Below are positions 55,056 through 63,246 of a DNA stretch of 64,000 nt, piece by piece. The stretch covers positions 62,001 to 126,000 of the forward strand of contig NZ_MOLV01000016.1 in assembly GCF_001870785.1 (NCBI RefSeq), written 5' to 3'. The DNA comes from Exiguobacterium sp. KRL4 (lineage in GTDB: Bacteria; Bacillota; Bacilli; Exiguobacteriales; Exiguobacteriaceae). Under the pieces are notes generated by a model. It saw nothing but the letters and a program-made list of their open reading frames with translations. It had not been told where the DNA came from and made no database searches. How positions within the stretch are numbered: the first letter of the stretch is position 1; the number at the start of each line of letters is the position of its first letter. The translations under genes and the position numbers were made by a program.

Positions 55056-56078
55056 TTAAAACTGTTCGCTGAAGCGAACGTCATTCGTATAGAAGTGGCG
55101 AATATCATCAACACCATATTTCAACATGGCGATTCGTTCAATCCCCATCCCAAAGGCAAATCCAGACATTTTCGTACTGTCGTATTCCGCCATTTCCAGT
55201 ACGTGTGGATGAACCATACCGGCTCCTAAAATTTCAATCCAACCGGTTTGTTTACAAATGTTGCACCCTTTTCCACTACACTTGAAACACGAGACATCCA
55301 CTTCGACCGATGGTTCCGTGAACGGGAAAAAGCTTGGACGTAACCGGATTTCGCGCGCTTCGCCAAACATTTGTTTCACGAATGCTTCGAGCGTTCCCTT
55401 TAAATCTGCCATCGAGATCTCTTCACCAACGACTAGACCTTCGACTTGCATGAATTGGTGGGAATGCGTCGCATCATCTTCATCACGGCGATAGACTTTA
55501 CCCGGACAAAGAATCCGAATCGGCTCTCCCTTGGAAGCGAGCATCGTCCGAGCCTGAACAGGAGATGTATGTGTCCGCATCAAAATCTCGTCCGTGATAT
55601 AAAACGAATCCTGCATATCGCGCGCCGGATGATCTTTTGGAAGGTTCAACATCTCGAAGTTGAACAAGTCTTGTTCAACTTCCGGACCTTCTGCGATCGT
55701 ATAACCGAGTCCAACAAAAATGTCTTCAATTTCATCCGTGACTTGTTGGAGCAAATGGGCTTGCCCTACTTGTTTCGAACGCCCAGGAAGCGTCACATCG
55801 ATTGCTTCAAGCGCTAATTTTGCGTTCATTTCTTGTTGTTTGACATCGACTAGACGTTGTTCCAGTTGTGTTTGAATCATACCTCGAACAGCGTTTGCGA
55901 TTTCTCCGACGACAGGACGTTCTTCTGCTGACAATTTCCCCATCCCACGAAGCACTTCCGTGATGGGACCTTTTTTACCGAGATACTTGATACGAACATC
56001 ATTTAATTCTTTTTGTGTACTTGCCTGATCTACGAGTTGTAGCGCTTCGTCACGAAGTGCCTCTAATTGTTCCCGCAT
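55056..56078 (-). CDS. pheS: phenylalanyl-tRNA synthetase alpha subunit
   Basis: PheS holds the catalytic site for phenylalanine activation. The 340 residues have an N-terminal coiled coil, and class II motifs with [37 protein letters not shown] and [16 protein letters not shown] Bacillus-type cysteine cluster (C..C..GC..C) precedes [13 protein letters not shown]. The ATG at 56078 lies eight bases after AAAAGGAG. It is controlled by a T-box leader. Confidence 0.97.
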   Translation of the reverse strand: MREQLEALRDEALQLVDQASTQKELNDVRIKYLGKKGPITEVLRGMGKLSAEERPVVGEIANAVRGMIQTQLEQRLVDVKQQEMNAKLALEAIDVTLPGRSKQVGQAHLLQQVTDEIEDIFVGLGYTIAEGPEVEQDLFNFEMLNLPKDHPARDMQDSFYITDEILMRTHTSPVQARTMLASKGEPIRILCPGKVYRRDEDDATHSHQFMQVEGLVVGEEISMADLKGTLEAFVKQMFGEAREIRLRPSFFPFTEPSVEVDVSCFKCSGKGCNICKQTGWIEILGAGMVHPHVLEMAEYDSTKMSGFAFGMGIERIAMLKYGVDDIRHFYTNDVRFSEQF

Positions 56079-56089
56079 GCTCGTCACTC

Positions 56090-56362
56090 CTTTTCATCAA
56101 ATAAAAAATCGTCCCTCCGACAATTTGCCGAAGGGACGATTTCATTACATCGTGGTACCACCCTTGTTTGACTTGAATCCATCAAGTCCTCAAGTAGCGC
56201 AATAACGGGCGCATCCCGTCACGATCTCTCGTGCGACTCCGGAGTGAATTCAGTCAGCGGATTCGTAAAGAAGCTTTCAGTCCAGGGCTTCTTCTCCCTA
56301 ATCGAATCGTTTCCTAACCTACTCTGTTCCATCAACGTCTAGGTAATTGTTCTGATGTCATT
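56090..56362 (-). promoter_or_regulatory. T-box riboswitch (tRNA-Phe responsive) controlling pheST
   Basis: The minus-strand leader has the conserved T-box sequence AGGGTGGTACCACG (around 56150-56164), which forms the antiterminator, followed by the terminator hairpin GTCCCTTCGGC...GTCGGAGGGAC with a run of T (56104-56142). Upstream, a long stem I carries the motif GAATTCACTCCGGAG, in which TTC (56248-56246) is a phenylalanine specifier codon. Uncharged tRNA-Phe should stabilise the antiterminator and switch on pheST. Boundaries are approximate. Confidence 0.9.
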
Positions 56363-56363
56363 T

Positions 56364-56392
56364 ACTTTAGCATGAACGCGTGTCTGATTCAA
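56364..56392 (-). promoter_or_regulatory. promoter of the pheST T-box transcript
   Basis: On the minus strand, TTGAAT (56392-56387), a 17-base spacer and TG-extended TAAAGT (56369-56364). The -35 box overlaps the stop codon of the upstream methyltransferase gene. Confidence 0.6.
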
Positions 56393-57144
56393 TCAGCCGG
56401 AGCAAAATGATACAGTAAAATCCCGGCAGCGACGGCTGCATTCAACGATTCTGCTTTCCCGCGAATCGGGATGTAAGCTCGTCCATCACATTGATCAAGC
56501 AGCTCAGGCGCAACACCTTGCGCTTCATTACCGATAATCAAACCGATCGCCCCAAGATTTTCAACGTCTGTATAAGGTTGCGCATCACGTAGTGCCGTCC
56601 CAAGAATAAAGACACCTAGTTCATGTAAATCTTGAATCGCATCTTCTAGTGACATCATGATGACTGGCAGGTGGAAAATCGAACCTTGTGTTGCGCGCAA
56701 CACTTTACTGTTATAGACATCCACTGTGCCGTGTCCAATGATGACACCGTCAAATCCAGCCGCATCGGCCGTTCGGATCATCGTTCCGACATTACCCGGA
56801 TCTTGAAGACGATCGAGTAACAGATACCGTCCACGCTCTAACCGTTCTGTCTGCTCCTTCATTTCACAAACTGCGAAAATCCCTTGCGTCGTTTCTGTCT
56901 CCGATAATACTTTAGCAACGGACTCGTCGATTGTGATCAAATCAGCCGCATTCTTTTTCCAAGAACCCGGTACTTGAACATCGTCACGGACAATCAATTC
57001 CTTGATGATGCCGGCACGAACTGCTTCTTCAACTAGATGTTCTCCTTCAATCAGAAAACGTTTAGATTGCAGACGTCCTTTTTTAGTTAAAAGTTTTTTC
57101 CATTGTTTAACGATCTCATTTTTTGCGGAAGAAATATGTTTCAT
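56389..57144 (-). CDS. TrmH/SpoU-family RNA methyltransferase (YsgA)
   Basis: The 251-residue SPOUT methyltransferase has an N-terminal L30e-like RNA-binding part (SKRFLIEGEHLVEEAVRAG) and the knotted catalytic domain with LLLDRLQDPGNVGTMIRTADAAGFDGVI, IGLIIGNEAQGV and IPIRGKAESLNAAVAAGILLY. It most likely 2'-O-methylates an rRNA or tRNA nucleotide; the target is not known. It follows the M42 peptidase gene by 3 bases and lies next to pheS as Bacillus ysgA does. Confidence 0.9.
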   Translation of the reverse strand: MKHISSAKNEIVKQWKKLLTKKGRLQSKRFLIEGEHLVEEAVRAGIIKELIVRDDVQVPGSWKKNAADLITIDESVAKVLSETETTQGIFAVCEMKEQTERLERGRYLLLDRLQDPGNVGTMIRTADAAGFDGVIIGHGTVDVYNSKVLRATQGSIFHLPVIMMSLEDAIQDLHELGVFILGTALRDAQPYTDVENLGAIGLIIGNEAQGVAPELLDQCDGRAYIPIRGKAESLNAAVAAGILLYHFAPAD

Positions 57145-57147
57145 GGT

Positions 57148-58230
57148 TTACCCCTCGTAAATCGCTTGGACTGTCTCTGCGTCTAGACGTTTTGTGACCG
57201 CGACGATTAAGTCGACGGCCGCTTCGAAGTCCGCTTTATGCATGATCGAAACGTTTGTATGCAGATAACGGATCGGAACAGTTAAGGCAAGCGAAGGTAC
57301 GCCTGTATGAGACAGGTGGAATTTCGCTGCATCTGTTCCACCACCCGGTGTCAGATCCAATTGATATTTAATGTTTTCTTCTTTAGCGACAGTTGTGACA
57401 AAATCAATTAATCCACGATGTGCGATCATCGTGGCGTCAAACATGATGACTTGAACACCCTCACCTAATTTAGATAAGGCTTCACGGTCTGTCATGCCTG
57501 GTGTATCTCCTGGAATCCCCGTATCGACCGCAAAGGCAATCGTCGGACGAATCAGATTCGCGATCGTTTGCGCACCACGTAATCCAACTTCTTCTTGAAC
57601 AGTGGCACCTGCGAAAATCGTATTCGGATGGCCCTCTTCTTTTAAGCGTTTGATGGCTTCGATGGCAATCGCACAACCTACGCGGTTATCCCACGCTTTC
57701 GCCATTAAAAAGTTCTCATTTTTCATCACAGTAAATTCGCAATGTGGGACAACCGTATCTCCTGGTCGAACTCCCCAACCTTCCACTTCCTCTTTTGAAG
57801 TGGCACCGATATCAATGAACATCTCTTTGATATCAACTGGTTTATTGCGCGCTTCCGGTGGTAAAACATGAGGTGGTTTCGCACCGATCACACCTGGGAT
57901 GACTTCACCAGATGACGTGACAATATTCATACGCTGTGCGAGAAGAACTTGTCCCCACCATCCGCCGAGTGGCTGGAAGCGAAGAAATCCTTTCTCATCA
58001 ATCTTCGTGACCATGAATCCGACTTCGTCCATATGCCCGGCAATCAGAATCCGCGGTGCATCTTCTCCCGCTCCTTGATGTTCAGCAAACAAACTCCCTA
58101 ATCCATCTTGATGAAAGACTGCTGCATGCGGTTCGAGATATTCGCGCATTAATTGGCGTACTTCTTTCTCATTTCCAGGAACACCTGTTGCGTCCGTAAG
58201 ACGTTTCAGCATATGTAATTGTTCATTCAT
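57148..58230 (-). CDS. M42-family metallo-aminopeptidase (YsdC-like)
   Basis: The 360-residue protein is a dinuclear-metal aminopeptidase of the tetrahedral TET family: GHMDEVGFMV (metal His and catalytic Asp), AKAWDNRVGCAIAIE (bridging Asp), TVQEEVGLRGA (catalytic and metal Glu), AVDTGIPGDTPG and the last metal ligand in IRYLHTNVSIM. It cleaves N-terminal residues of short peptides; preference is unknown. It shares the cluster with ysgA and the dUTPase gene. Confidence 0.92.
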   Translation of the reverse strand: MNEQLHMLKRLTDATGVPGNEKEVRQLMREYLEPHAAVFHQDGLGSLFAEHQGAGEDAPRILIAGHMDEVGFMVTKIDEKGFLRFQPLGGWWGQVLLAQRMNIVTSSGEVIPGVIGAKPPHVLPPEARNKPVDIKEMFIDIGATSKEEVEGWGVRPGDTVVPHCEFTVMKNENFLMAKAWDNRVGCAIAIEAIKRLKEEGHPNTIFAGATVQEEVGLRGAQTIANLIRPTIAFAVDTGIPGDTPGMTDREALSKLGEGVQVIMFDATMIAHRGLIDFVTTVAKEENIKYQLDLTPGGGTDAAKFHLSHTGVPSLALTVPIRYLHTNVSIMHKADFEAAVDLIVAVTKRLDAETVQAIYEG

Positions 58231-58242
58231 CTGATTTCCTCC

Positions 58243-58725
58243 TCAGTAACCGTTGTCTTGGCGAACGTGATTCGCCTCGTTTTTTGCGACATAAGCTTTG
58301 AAAATCATTTCTTGTGTAAAACCAAGTGTAGCACCTAATGCTAAATACGCACCAATTAAAACATCATAACTTTGTTCCGTTCGTGAAATCGCAAATACAT
58401 TTGTTTTATTGTAGACATCCAAGAACGCATCCGTTGCCGTCAGATAGTAGTCCCCTTCAACAAATTCGTTTTTCCGATACTCTAACGAAAGTCCTAACGA
58501 AAGTAGAAAATGGACACCGTCCACGTATTCTTCGAGAATCGTGACTTGAGCCGATGGTCCTTTTGTCGACCAGAATTTAAAACAACGCGTCTCATTCGCA
58601 AGCTCACCAAGCTCCACTAATAACGCCAGCAAACGTTCATCAAATTGATTTCCCGTCAAATTATGTTCTGACTGAATCCGTTTATCCAATTGTTCCTGCA
58701 TTTCAAAAAGTGTCAACCAGTCCAT
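58243..58725 (-). CDS. dimeric dUTP diphosphatase (all-alpha NTP-PPase family)
   Basis: The 160-residue protein is of the dimeric dUTPase (dUTPase_2, MazG-related) type. Metal-binding acidic motifs appear as LVELGELANETRCFKFW (ExxE) and EEYVDGVHFLLSLG (ExxD). It should hydrolyse dUTP to dUMP, limiting uracil in DNA. TTAATTCTCC upstream gives a GGAG ribosome site. It lies between the peptidase and rplT genes. Confidence 0.88.
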   Translation of the reverse strand: MDWLTLFEMQEQLDKRIQSEHNLTGNQFDERLLALLVELGELANETRCFKFWSTKGPSAQVTILEEYVDGVHFLLSLGLSLEYRKNEFVEGDYYLTATDAFLDVYNKTNVFAISRTEQSYDVLIGAYLALGATLGFTQEMIFKAYVAKNEANHVRQDNGY

Positions 58726-58800
58726 CTTAATTCTCCTTTTAATCTTAAAAAATTACCTAAGTCTGTGAAAATGTGCTTTTTCATTTTACCATGAATCCAA

Positions 58801-58837
58801 AAAATTCGTCGGAGAATTAAATTCCCCGACGAATTTT
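58801..58837 (-). terminator. terminator of the infC-rpmI-rplT operon
   Basis: A perfect 12-bp stem (AAAATTCGTCGG with CCGACGAATTTT) with an inner AATT pairing is followed by TT on the minus strand, 6 bases after the rplT stop. Confidence 0.8.
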
Positions 58838-58842
58838 AGAAC

Positions 58843-59202
58843 TTAAGCGTTCAATTTTGCTTTTGCTGTATCAGCAAGTGAAGCAAATGCAGTTGCATCT
58901 GTAACTGCGAGGTCAGCAAGCATCTTACGGTTAACGTCGATACCTGCAAGTTTGAGACCATGCATCATGCGGCTGTAAGAAAGACCGTTGATACGTGCAG
59001 CCGCATTGATCCGAGTGATCCAGAGGCGACGGAAGTCACGTTTCTTTTGACGACGGTCACGGTAAGCATACATGAGAGATTTCATGACCTGCTGTTTTGC
59101 AACCTTGAAGAGTGTATGTTTCGAGCCGTAATAGCCCTTAGCTAATTTGAGTTGTTTTTTACGACGTTGACGAGTCGTATATCCGCCTTTTACGCGTGGC
59201 AT
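58843..59202 (-). CDS. rplT: 50S ribosomal protein L20
   Basis: The 119 residues begin [37 protein letters not shown], typical of L20, with the C-terminal globular domain [26 protein letters not shown]20 initiates large-subunit assembly and represses its own operon through the leader. It is third in infC-rpmI-rplT. Confidence 0.98.
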   Translation of the reverse strand: MPRVKGGYTTRQRRKKQLKLAKGYYGSKHTLFKVAKQQVMKSLMYAYRDRRQKKRDFRRLWITRINAAARINGLSYSRMMHGLKLAGIDVNRKMLADLAVTDATAFASLADTAKAKLNA

Positions 59203-59239
59203 ATAAATTCCCTCCTAAATCTGTGTACGATTGGGTAAA

Positions 59240-59434
59240 TTACTTAGCGATCATGTGACGGATACGTTTGAAGTCACCCGATGATACCATGCTAGATTTA
59301 CGTAATTTACGTTTCGCTTTAGTTGATTTGTTACCGAATAAGTGGCTTGTGTAAGCACGACCACGTTTCAATTTACCTGAAGCAGTACGTTTGAAACGCT
59401 TAGAAGCACCGCGGTGCGATTTCATTTTAGGCAT
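59240..59434 (-). CDS. rpmI: 50S ribosomal protein L35
   Basis: The 64-residue, highly basic protein starts [24 protein letters not shown], the L35 signature, and ends RIRHMIAK. It lies between infC and rplT, with GGAGGGA before the ATG. Confidence 0.98.
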   Translation of the reverse strand: MPKMKSHRGASKRFKRTASGKLKRGRAYTSHLFGNKSTKAKRKLRKSSMVSSGDFKRIRHMIAK

Positions 59435-59461
59435 GAGAGATTCCCTCCTACTTCGATTCGA

Positions 59462-59977
59462 TTAGTCTTCTTTCTTTGGAGCAAGCACTAAGAACATGCT
59501 GCGTCCTTCCATCTTCGGTCTCTGTTCAATGACACCGAACTCGCTTAATTCTGTAGCGAGACGTTCGAGGACACGTCTACCGATTTCCGAGTGAGTGATG
59601 GCACGTCCGCGGAAACGAATACTCGCTTTCACTTTGTTCCCATTCTCTAAGAACTTCTTCGCATTACGGAATTTCGTTTGGAAGTCATTCTCCTCGATTG
59701 TCGGGCTGAGACGGACTTCTTTCATCTGAACCACTTTCTGATTCTTCCGAGTTTCTTTGTCCTTTTTTTGCAACTCAAAACGGTATTTACCGTAGTCCAT
59801 GATTTTACATACAGGCGGCGTCGCTTGTGGCGCGACCATGACGAGGTCAAGGTCAGCTTCCTCAGCAAGACGTAACGCTTCAGTACGCGACTGGACTCCA
59901 AGTTGTGCACCATCCGCTCCGATAAGACGAACTTCTCGAGCGCGAATGCCTTCATTGATTAACAGATCTTTGCTAAT
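59462..59977 (-). CDS. infC: translation initiation factor IF-3
   Basis: IF-3 prevents premature subunit joining and proofreads start codons. The 171-residue sequence begins [20 protein letters not shown] and shows [28 protein letters not shown] and [14 protein letters not shown]. The start codon is most likely ATT at 59977, six bases after GGAGGTG, as known for infC of Bacillus and Escherichia coli. IF-3 discriminates against this codon, giving autoregulation. Longer readings through upstream ATG or GTG codons would translate the leader and the ribosome site itself. Confidence 0.95.
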   Translation of the reverse strand: MSKDLLINEGIRAREVRLIGADGAQLGVQSRTEALRLAEEADLDLVMVAPQATPPVCKIMDYGKYRFELQKKDKETRKNQKVVQMKEVRLSPTIEENDFQTKFRNAKKFLENGNKVKASIRFRGRAITHSEIGRRVLERLATELSEFGVIEQRPKMEGRSMFLVLAPKKED

Positions 59978-60180
59978 GGTTAGCACCTCCATCGTGCAGA
60001 GCACGAAAAATGAATGATATAAAACGCTATAAAAAAAGCGTCGGCAGTTTTTCCCGCCCACACTCATAACCTATACAATAATCAGAGAACACTCTATCAT
60101 CGCATATCATCATGATGGACCAGCATAGTTTGCTATACGTGGTGAGAAGCGGGATGCTTCTGCTTTGTTGTCATTTCACT
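59978..60180 (-). promoter_or_regulatory. L20-type leader of the infC-rpmI-rplT operon
   Basis: The roughly 200-base untranslated leader contains AGCAGAAGC-ATCCC-GCTTCTC near its 5' end and a GC-rich element GGGCGGGAAAAACTGCC, followed by ACGCTTTTTTTATAGCGTTTT, which can act as a terminator. This layout fits the Bacillus L20 leader in which L20 binds and causes premature termination. Boundaries are approximate. Confidence 0.65.
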
Positions 60181-60185
60181 TTGCT

Positions 60186-60215
60186 ATCATAGCACTTGTT
60201 TTCCCTCGATGTCAA
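60186..60215 (-). promoter_or_regulatory. strong promoter of infC-rpmI-rplT
   Basis: On the minus strand, a perfect TTGACA (60215-60210), an 18-base spacer and TG-extended TATGAT (60191-60186). The rest of the gap up to katA (60216-60369) shows no further clear signal. Confidence 0.8.
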
Positions 60216-60369
60216 GCCGCTTTATCTGTTCCGATAGAACGTTGCTCACATACTTGATTATAATAGCAATCCTTCTCCCGTTTAGCAAGAAGTTTCTAAG
60301 CTTATCCTCGGGGGTAATTACAAAAGGTCTGATTTAAGTTTTCAGAATTAAAAGAGCATTATTCTTTAT

Positions 60370-60410
60370 TTAGAATGATTCTTGTTTTATAATCAATGTA
60401 ATCTTATACA
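60370..60410 (+). promoter_or_regulatory. katA promoter with PerR-like box
   Basis: TTAGAATGATTCTTG (60370-60384) fits the PerR box TTATAATNATTATAA well in its first half and centre and less well in its end. It overlaps the -35 box TTGTTT (60382-60387), which is 17 bases from TATACA (60405-60410). Confidence 0.5.
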
Positions 60411-60428
60411 TAAGGGGGAATTATTAAC

Positions 60429-61898
60429 ATGAGCGAAAAACGATTAACTACGAATCAAGGTGTCCCGATTGGTGACAATCAGAACTCACGGACAGCAGGT
60501 CGTCGTGGTCCTACATTACTCGAAGACTATCAATTAATTGAAAAGATGGCGCATTTTGACCGGGAACGAGTTCCAGAGCGCGTCGTTCATGCCCGCGGTT
60601 TTGGAGCACACGGTGTATTCACTGTCAAAAACTCGATGAAAAAATATACGAAAGCCGCATTTCTTCAGAACGAAGGTACTGAGGTACCGGTATTCGCCCG
60701 TTTTTCAACCGTCATCCATGGTACACATTCTCCAGAGACGTTACGTGACCCACGTGGTTTCTCCGTCAAGTTCTATACAGAAGAAGGAAACTGGGATTTC
60801 GTCGGCAATAACTTACCGGTCTTCTTCATTCGTGATGCGATGAAGTTCCCGGATATGGTTCATTCTTTAAAACCAGATCCACGGACAAACATTCAAGATC
60901 CGGATCGTTATTGGGATTTCATGACGTTACGCCCAGAATCAACAAACATGCTGATGCACCTCTTTACAGATGAGGGAATTCCGGCAAGCTACCGTAAAAT
61001 GCGCGGTTCTTCTGTCCATGCCTTCAAATGGGTCAATGCACACGGAAATACGGTTTACGTTAAATTACGTTGGGTGCCAAAAGTCGGTGTCCATAACCTC
61101 TCTGCGGACGAAGCGACAGAGATTCAAGGAAAAGATTTCAATCATGCTTCAAACGATACGTTCCAAGCCATTGAAGACGGCGAGTTCCCAGAGTGGGATT
61201 TGTTCGTCCAAGTTCTTGACCCAGCCGATGTAGACAATTTCGACTTTGATCCGCTCGATGCAACAAAAGATTGGTTCGAGGATGTCATCCCGTTCCAGCA
61301 TGTCGGAACAATGGTCTTAAACAAAAACGTCGACAACTACTTTGCTGAAACAGAATCCGTTGGTTTTAACCCGGGTGTTCTGATTCCAGGTATGTTGCCG
61401 TCAGAAGATAAGTTGCTTCAAGGACGTCTCTTCTCTTACTCGGATACACAACGTTACCGGATTGGAACGAACTATCAACAGTTGCCAATCAACTGTCCAT
61501 TCGCACAAGTCAACAATTACCAGCGTGATGGCGCGATGCCTGTTGGTCAACAAACAAGTCCGGTCAACTATGAACCGAACCGTTATCAGGATGAACCAAA
61601 ACAAACACCTGAGTACACGGAAGAAAACCAGCCGTTGTATGACGATATCCACGGTCGTCTTGAAATCGAAAAAACGAATAACTTCGGACAAGCGGGTGAA
61701 GTCTACCGTCGCTTATCAGAAGAAGAACAAACAGCTCTTCTCAACAACCTAATCGATGACTTAAAACAAGTCCGCCATGAAAATACAGTTTTACTTGCGA
61801 TTTGCAACTTCTACCGAGCGGATGAATCACTTGGTAAAAAATTATCAGAAGCCTTGCAAGTTGATATCCGACCATTCTTGCAACAAATGCAAAAATAA
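60429..61898 (+). CDS. katA: haem catalase
   Basis: The 489-residue monofunctional catalase dismutates hydrogen peroxide. The catalytic histidine lies in RVVHARGFGAHG, the distal asparagine in DFVGNNLPVFF, and the proximal haem tyrosine in GRLFSYSDTQRYRIG. RFSTVIHGTHSPETLRDPRGF deviates slightly from the usual serine/glycine-rich gateway segment. GGGGGAA lies before the ATG. It is monocistronic between its own promoter and a terminator and likely peroxide-induced through PerR. Exiguobacterium strains are known for very active catalases. Confidence 0.96.
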   Translation: MSEKRLTTNQGVPIGDNQNSRTAGRRGPTLLEDYQLIEKMAHFDRERVPERVVHARGFGAHGVFTVKNSMKKYTKAAFLQNEGTEVPVFARFSTVIHGTHSPETLRDPRGFSVKFYTEEGNWDFVGNNLPVFFIRDAMKFPDMVHSLKPDPRTNIQDPDRYWDFMTLRPESTNMLMHLFTDEGIPASYRKMRGSSVHAFKWVNAHGNTVYVKLRWVPKVGVHNLSADEATEIQGKDFNHASNDTFQAIEDGEFPEWDLFVQVLDPADVDNFDFDPLDATKDWFEDVIPFQHVGTMVLNKNVDNYFAETESVGFNPGVLIPGMLPSEDKLLQGRLFSYSDTQRYRIGTNYQQLPINCPFAQVNNYQRDGAMPVGQQTSPVNYEPNRYQDEPKQTPEYTEENQPLYDDIHGRLEIEKTNNFGQAGEVYRRLSEEEQTALLNNLIDDLKQVRHENTVLLAICNFYRADESLGKKLSEALQVDIRPFLQQMQK

Positions 61899-61910
61899 CT
61901 ATCATATAAA

Positions 61911-61939
61911 AAAGCCTATTCCTTCGTGGAATAGGCTTT
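61911..61939. terminator. bidirectional terminator between katA and the beta-helix gene
   Basis: A perfect 12-bp stem (AAAGCCTATTCC with GGAATAGGCTTT) with a TTCGT loop is flanked by T-runs on both strands, between convergent genes. Confidence 0.85.
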
Positions 61940-61941
61940 TT

Positions 61942-63138
61942 TTAAGGAACAAAATTAAATCGTTCCGATGTTTCCGCTGAAAACGTGCCTAACTTGGAAA
62001 ACAAGACGACTTGATTAACTGCCACCTCATTCACCTTGTTCTGGCGAAAACTCAATTTTTCTTTATCCGTAAATCGATTGTAAAGCGGCTTAAATCCATA
62101 ATTGACGTGTGGCTGAAATTGAATGGCCCGGTCCGCCTTTTCCAGTCGATTTTGTTTGATGCTGCCGCCAACTATCCCGCGCCCCAAAATAGCGATTGCT
62201 TTTCCATCCGCTCGACGGACGTTTCGAATCGTGTTGTATTGAACAACAGGCTGGCTCCAATTCATCATCGAAATCGCATGATCCTTCGTACCGTCGATCA
62301 CATTGTTCAGAATGCGGACAGCGGTATGCGGACGATCTTGTGAATATTGATGCGTGCCGATGGCTACATTGATGTTAGTGAAGCGGTTGTTTCGAATCGT
62401 GATGTCGTGATTAGGTGTCCGGTCTTGTGCCGACCATTTCCATTGAAAGCCTTTTGTGACCGGATCCGGCGTATCCAGATTGATCGATTCATTTGGACCT
62501 GTTCCAGCCAGCATCTTCGCATCGACGAAATACATGTTTTCGATGAGTGCTGTTTTCGTCGCATCCAGTTCAATCGCGTGTGATCCATATTGATGACGAA
62601 TCGTGATTCCCCCGAGGTACAGGTTTTCATTATGTGCAATCGCAAAAGCCGAGCCGCGTGGGAAATGATTCAAATCAATTTGAGCATTCCCTTGCCCGAT
62701 GATCTTGATGTTTTTTGAACCGCCATATTTTCCGACTGTTGTATTTAACCGCAAAACAGAAGGTGGCACGAAATCGAAAATACTTGTCGTTGCCTGAATC
62801 TTTGATGTGCCGGTCTCATTCGTTTTCTTGATGATAACCCCGTCCTCCAAGATGATGGTCGTATTTGAAGGAATTCCGACACGTAACGGGGACAGATAGG
62901 TGCCTTTTGACAAAACTAATGTTCCGCCGCCCTCTTTCTCGATTCTTTCGAGGTAGGATCGTAACGTATAATGATTTTTTGTTTTGGCATTGTACGTTGA
63001 ATAGCTTCGCAATACGGGATCAATCGGCTCGGTTTGTGGTGTGATCCGGTAACTTTTCATACTCTTGGCGTGTTCCGAATGCGGCACAAACAAAAAAGCG
63101 AGCAGCAGACAAATTCCAAAAATCAGTACTTTTTTCAT
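61942..63138 (-). CDS. secreted right-handed beta-helix protein (pectate-lyase-like fold)
   Basis: The 398-residue protein has a signal peptide (KVLIFGICLLLAFLFV) and a parallel beta-helix repeat region: NIKIIGQGNAQIDL, NLYLGGITIRHQYGSHAIEL, DITIRNNRFTNINVAIG, AVRILNNVIDGTKDHAISM and PVVQYNTIRNVRRADGKAI. The N-terminus with GGGTLVLSKGTYLS and NTTIILEDGVIIKK resembles the cap of glycan lyases and hydrolases. Exported and possibly polysaccharide-active; catalytic residues are not identified. It is monocistronic between a terminator and thrS. Confidence 0.85.
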   Translation of the reverse strand: MKKVLIFGICLLLAFLFVPHSEHAKSMKSYRITPQTEPIDPVLRSYSTYNAKTKNHYTLRSYLERIEKEGGGTLVLSKGTYLSPLRVGIPSNTTIILEDGVIIKKTNETGTSKIQATTSIFDFVPPSVLRLNTTVGKYGGSKNIKIIGQGNAQIDLNHFPRGSAFAIAHNENLYLGGITIRHQYGSHAIELDATKTALIENMYFVDAKMLAGTGPNESINLDTPDPVTKGFQWKWSAQDRTPNHDITIRNNRFTNINVAIGTHQYSQDRPHTAVRILNNVIDGTKDHAISMMNWSQPVVQYNTIRNVRRADGKAIAILGRGIVGGSIKQNRLEKADRAIQFQPHVNYGFKPLYNRFTDKEKLSFRQNKVNEVAVNQVVLFSKLGTFSAETSERFNFVP

Positions 63139-63201
63139 GTTATCGACTCCTCTCTTACATCTGTTATCGGTACCGGGAGATCAACTCTGTAGCCGACAAA
63201 A

Positions 63202-63231
63202 AAAGAGAATGGCTAATTTGCCATCCTCTTT
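63202..63231 (-). terminator. terminator of thrS
   Basis: On the minus strand, AAAGAGGATGGC pairs with GCCATTCTCTTT (one mismatch) and is followed by a T-run, 15 bases after the thrS stop. Confidence 0.8.
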
Positions 63232-63246
63232 CTTTTAGTTCACCTA

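Noticed and set aside
59978-60067. N-terminal extension of infC to a GTG at 60067 or ATG at 59992
   Set aside because: The extension would translate the leader and the GGAGGTG ribosome site; the family N-terminus fits the ATT start.
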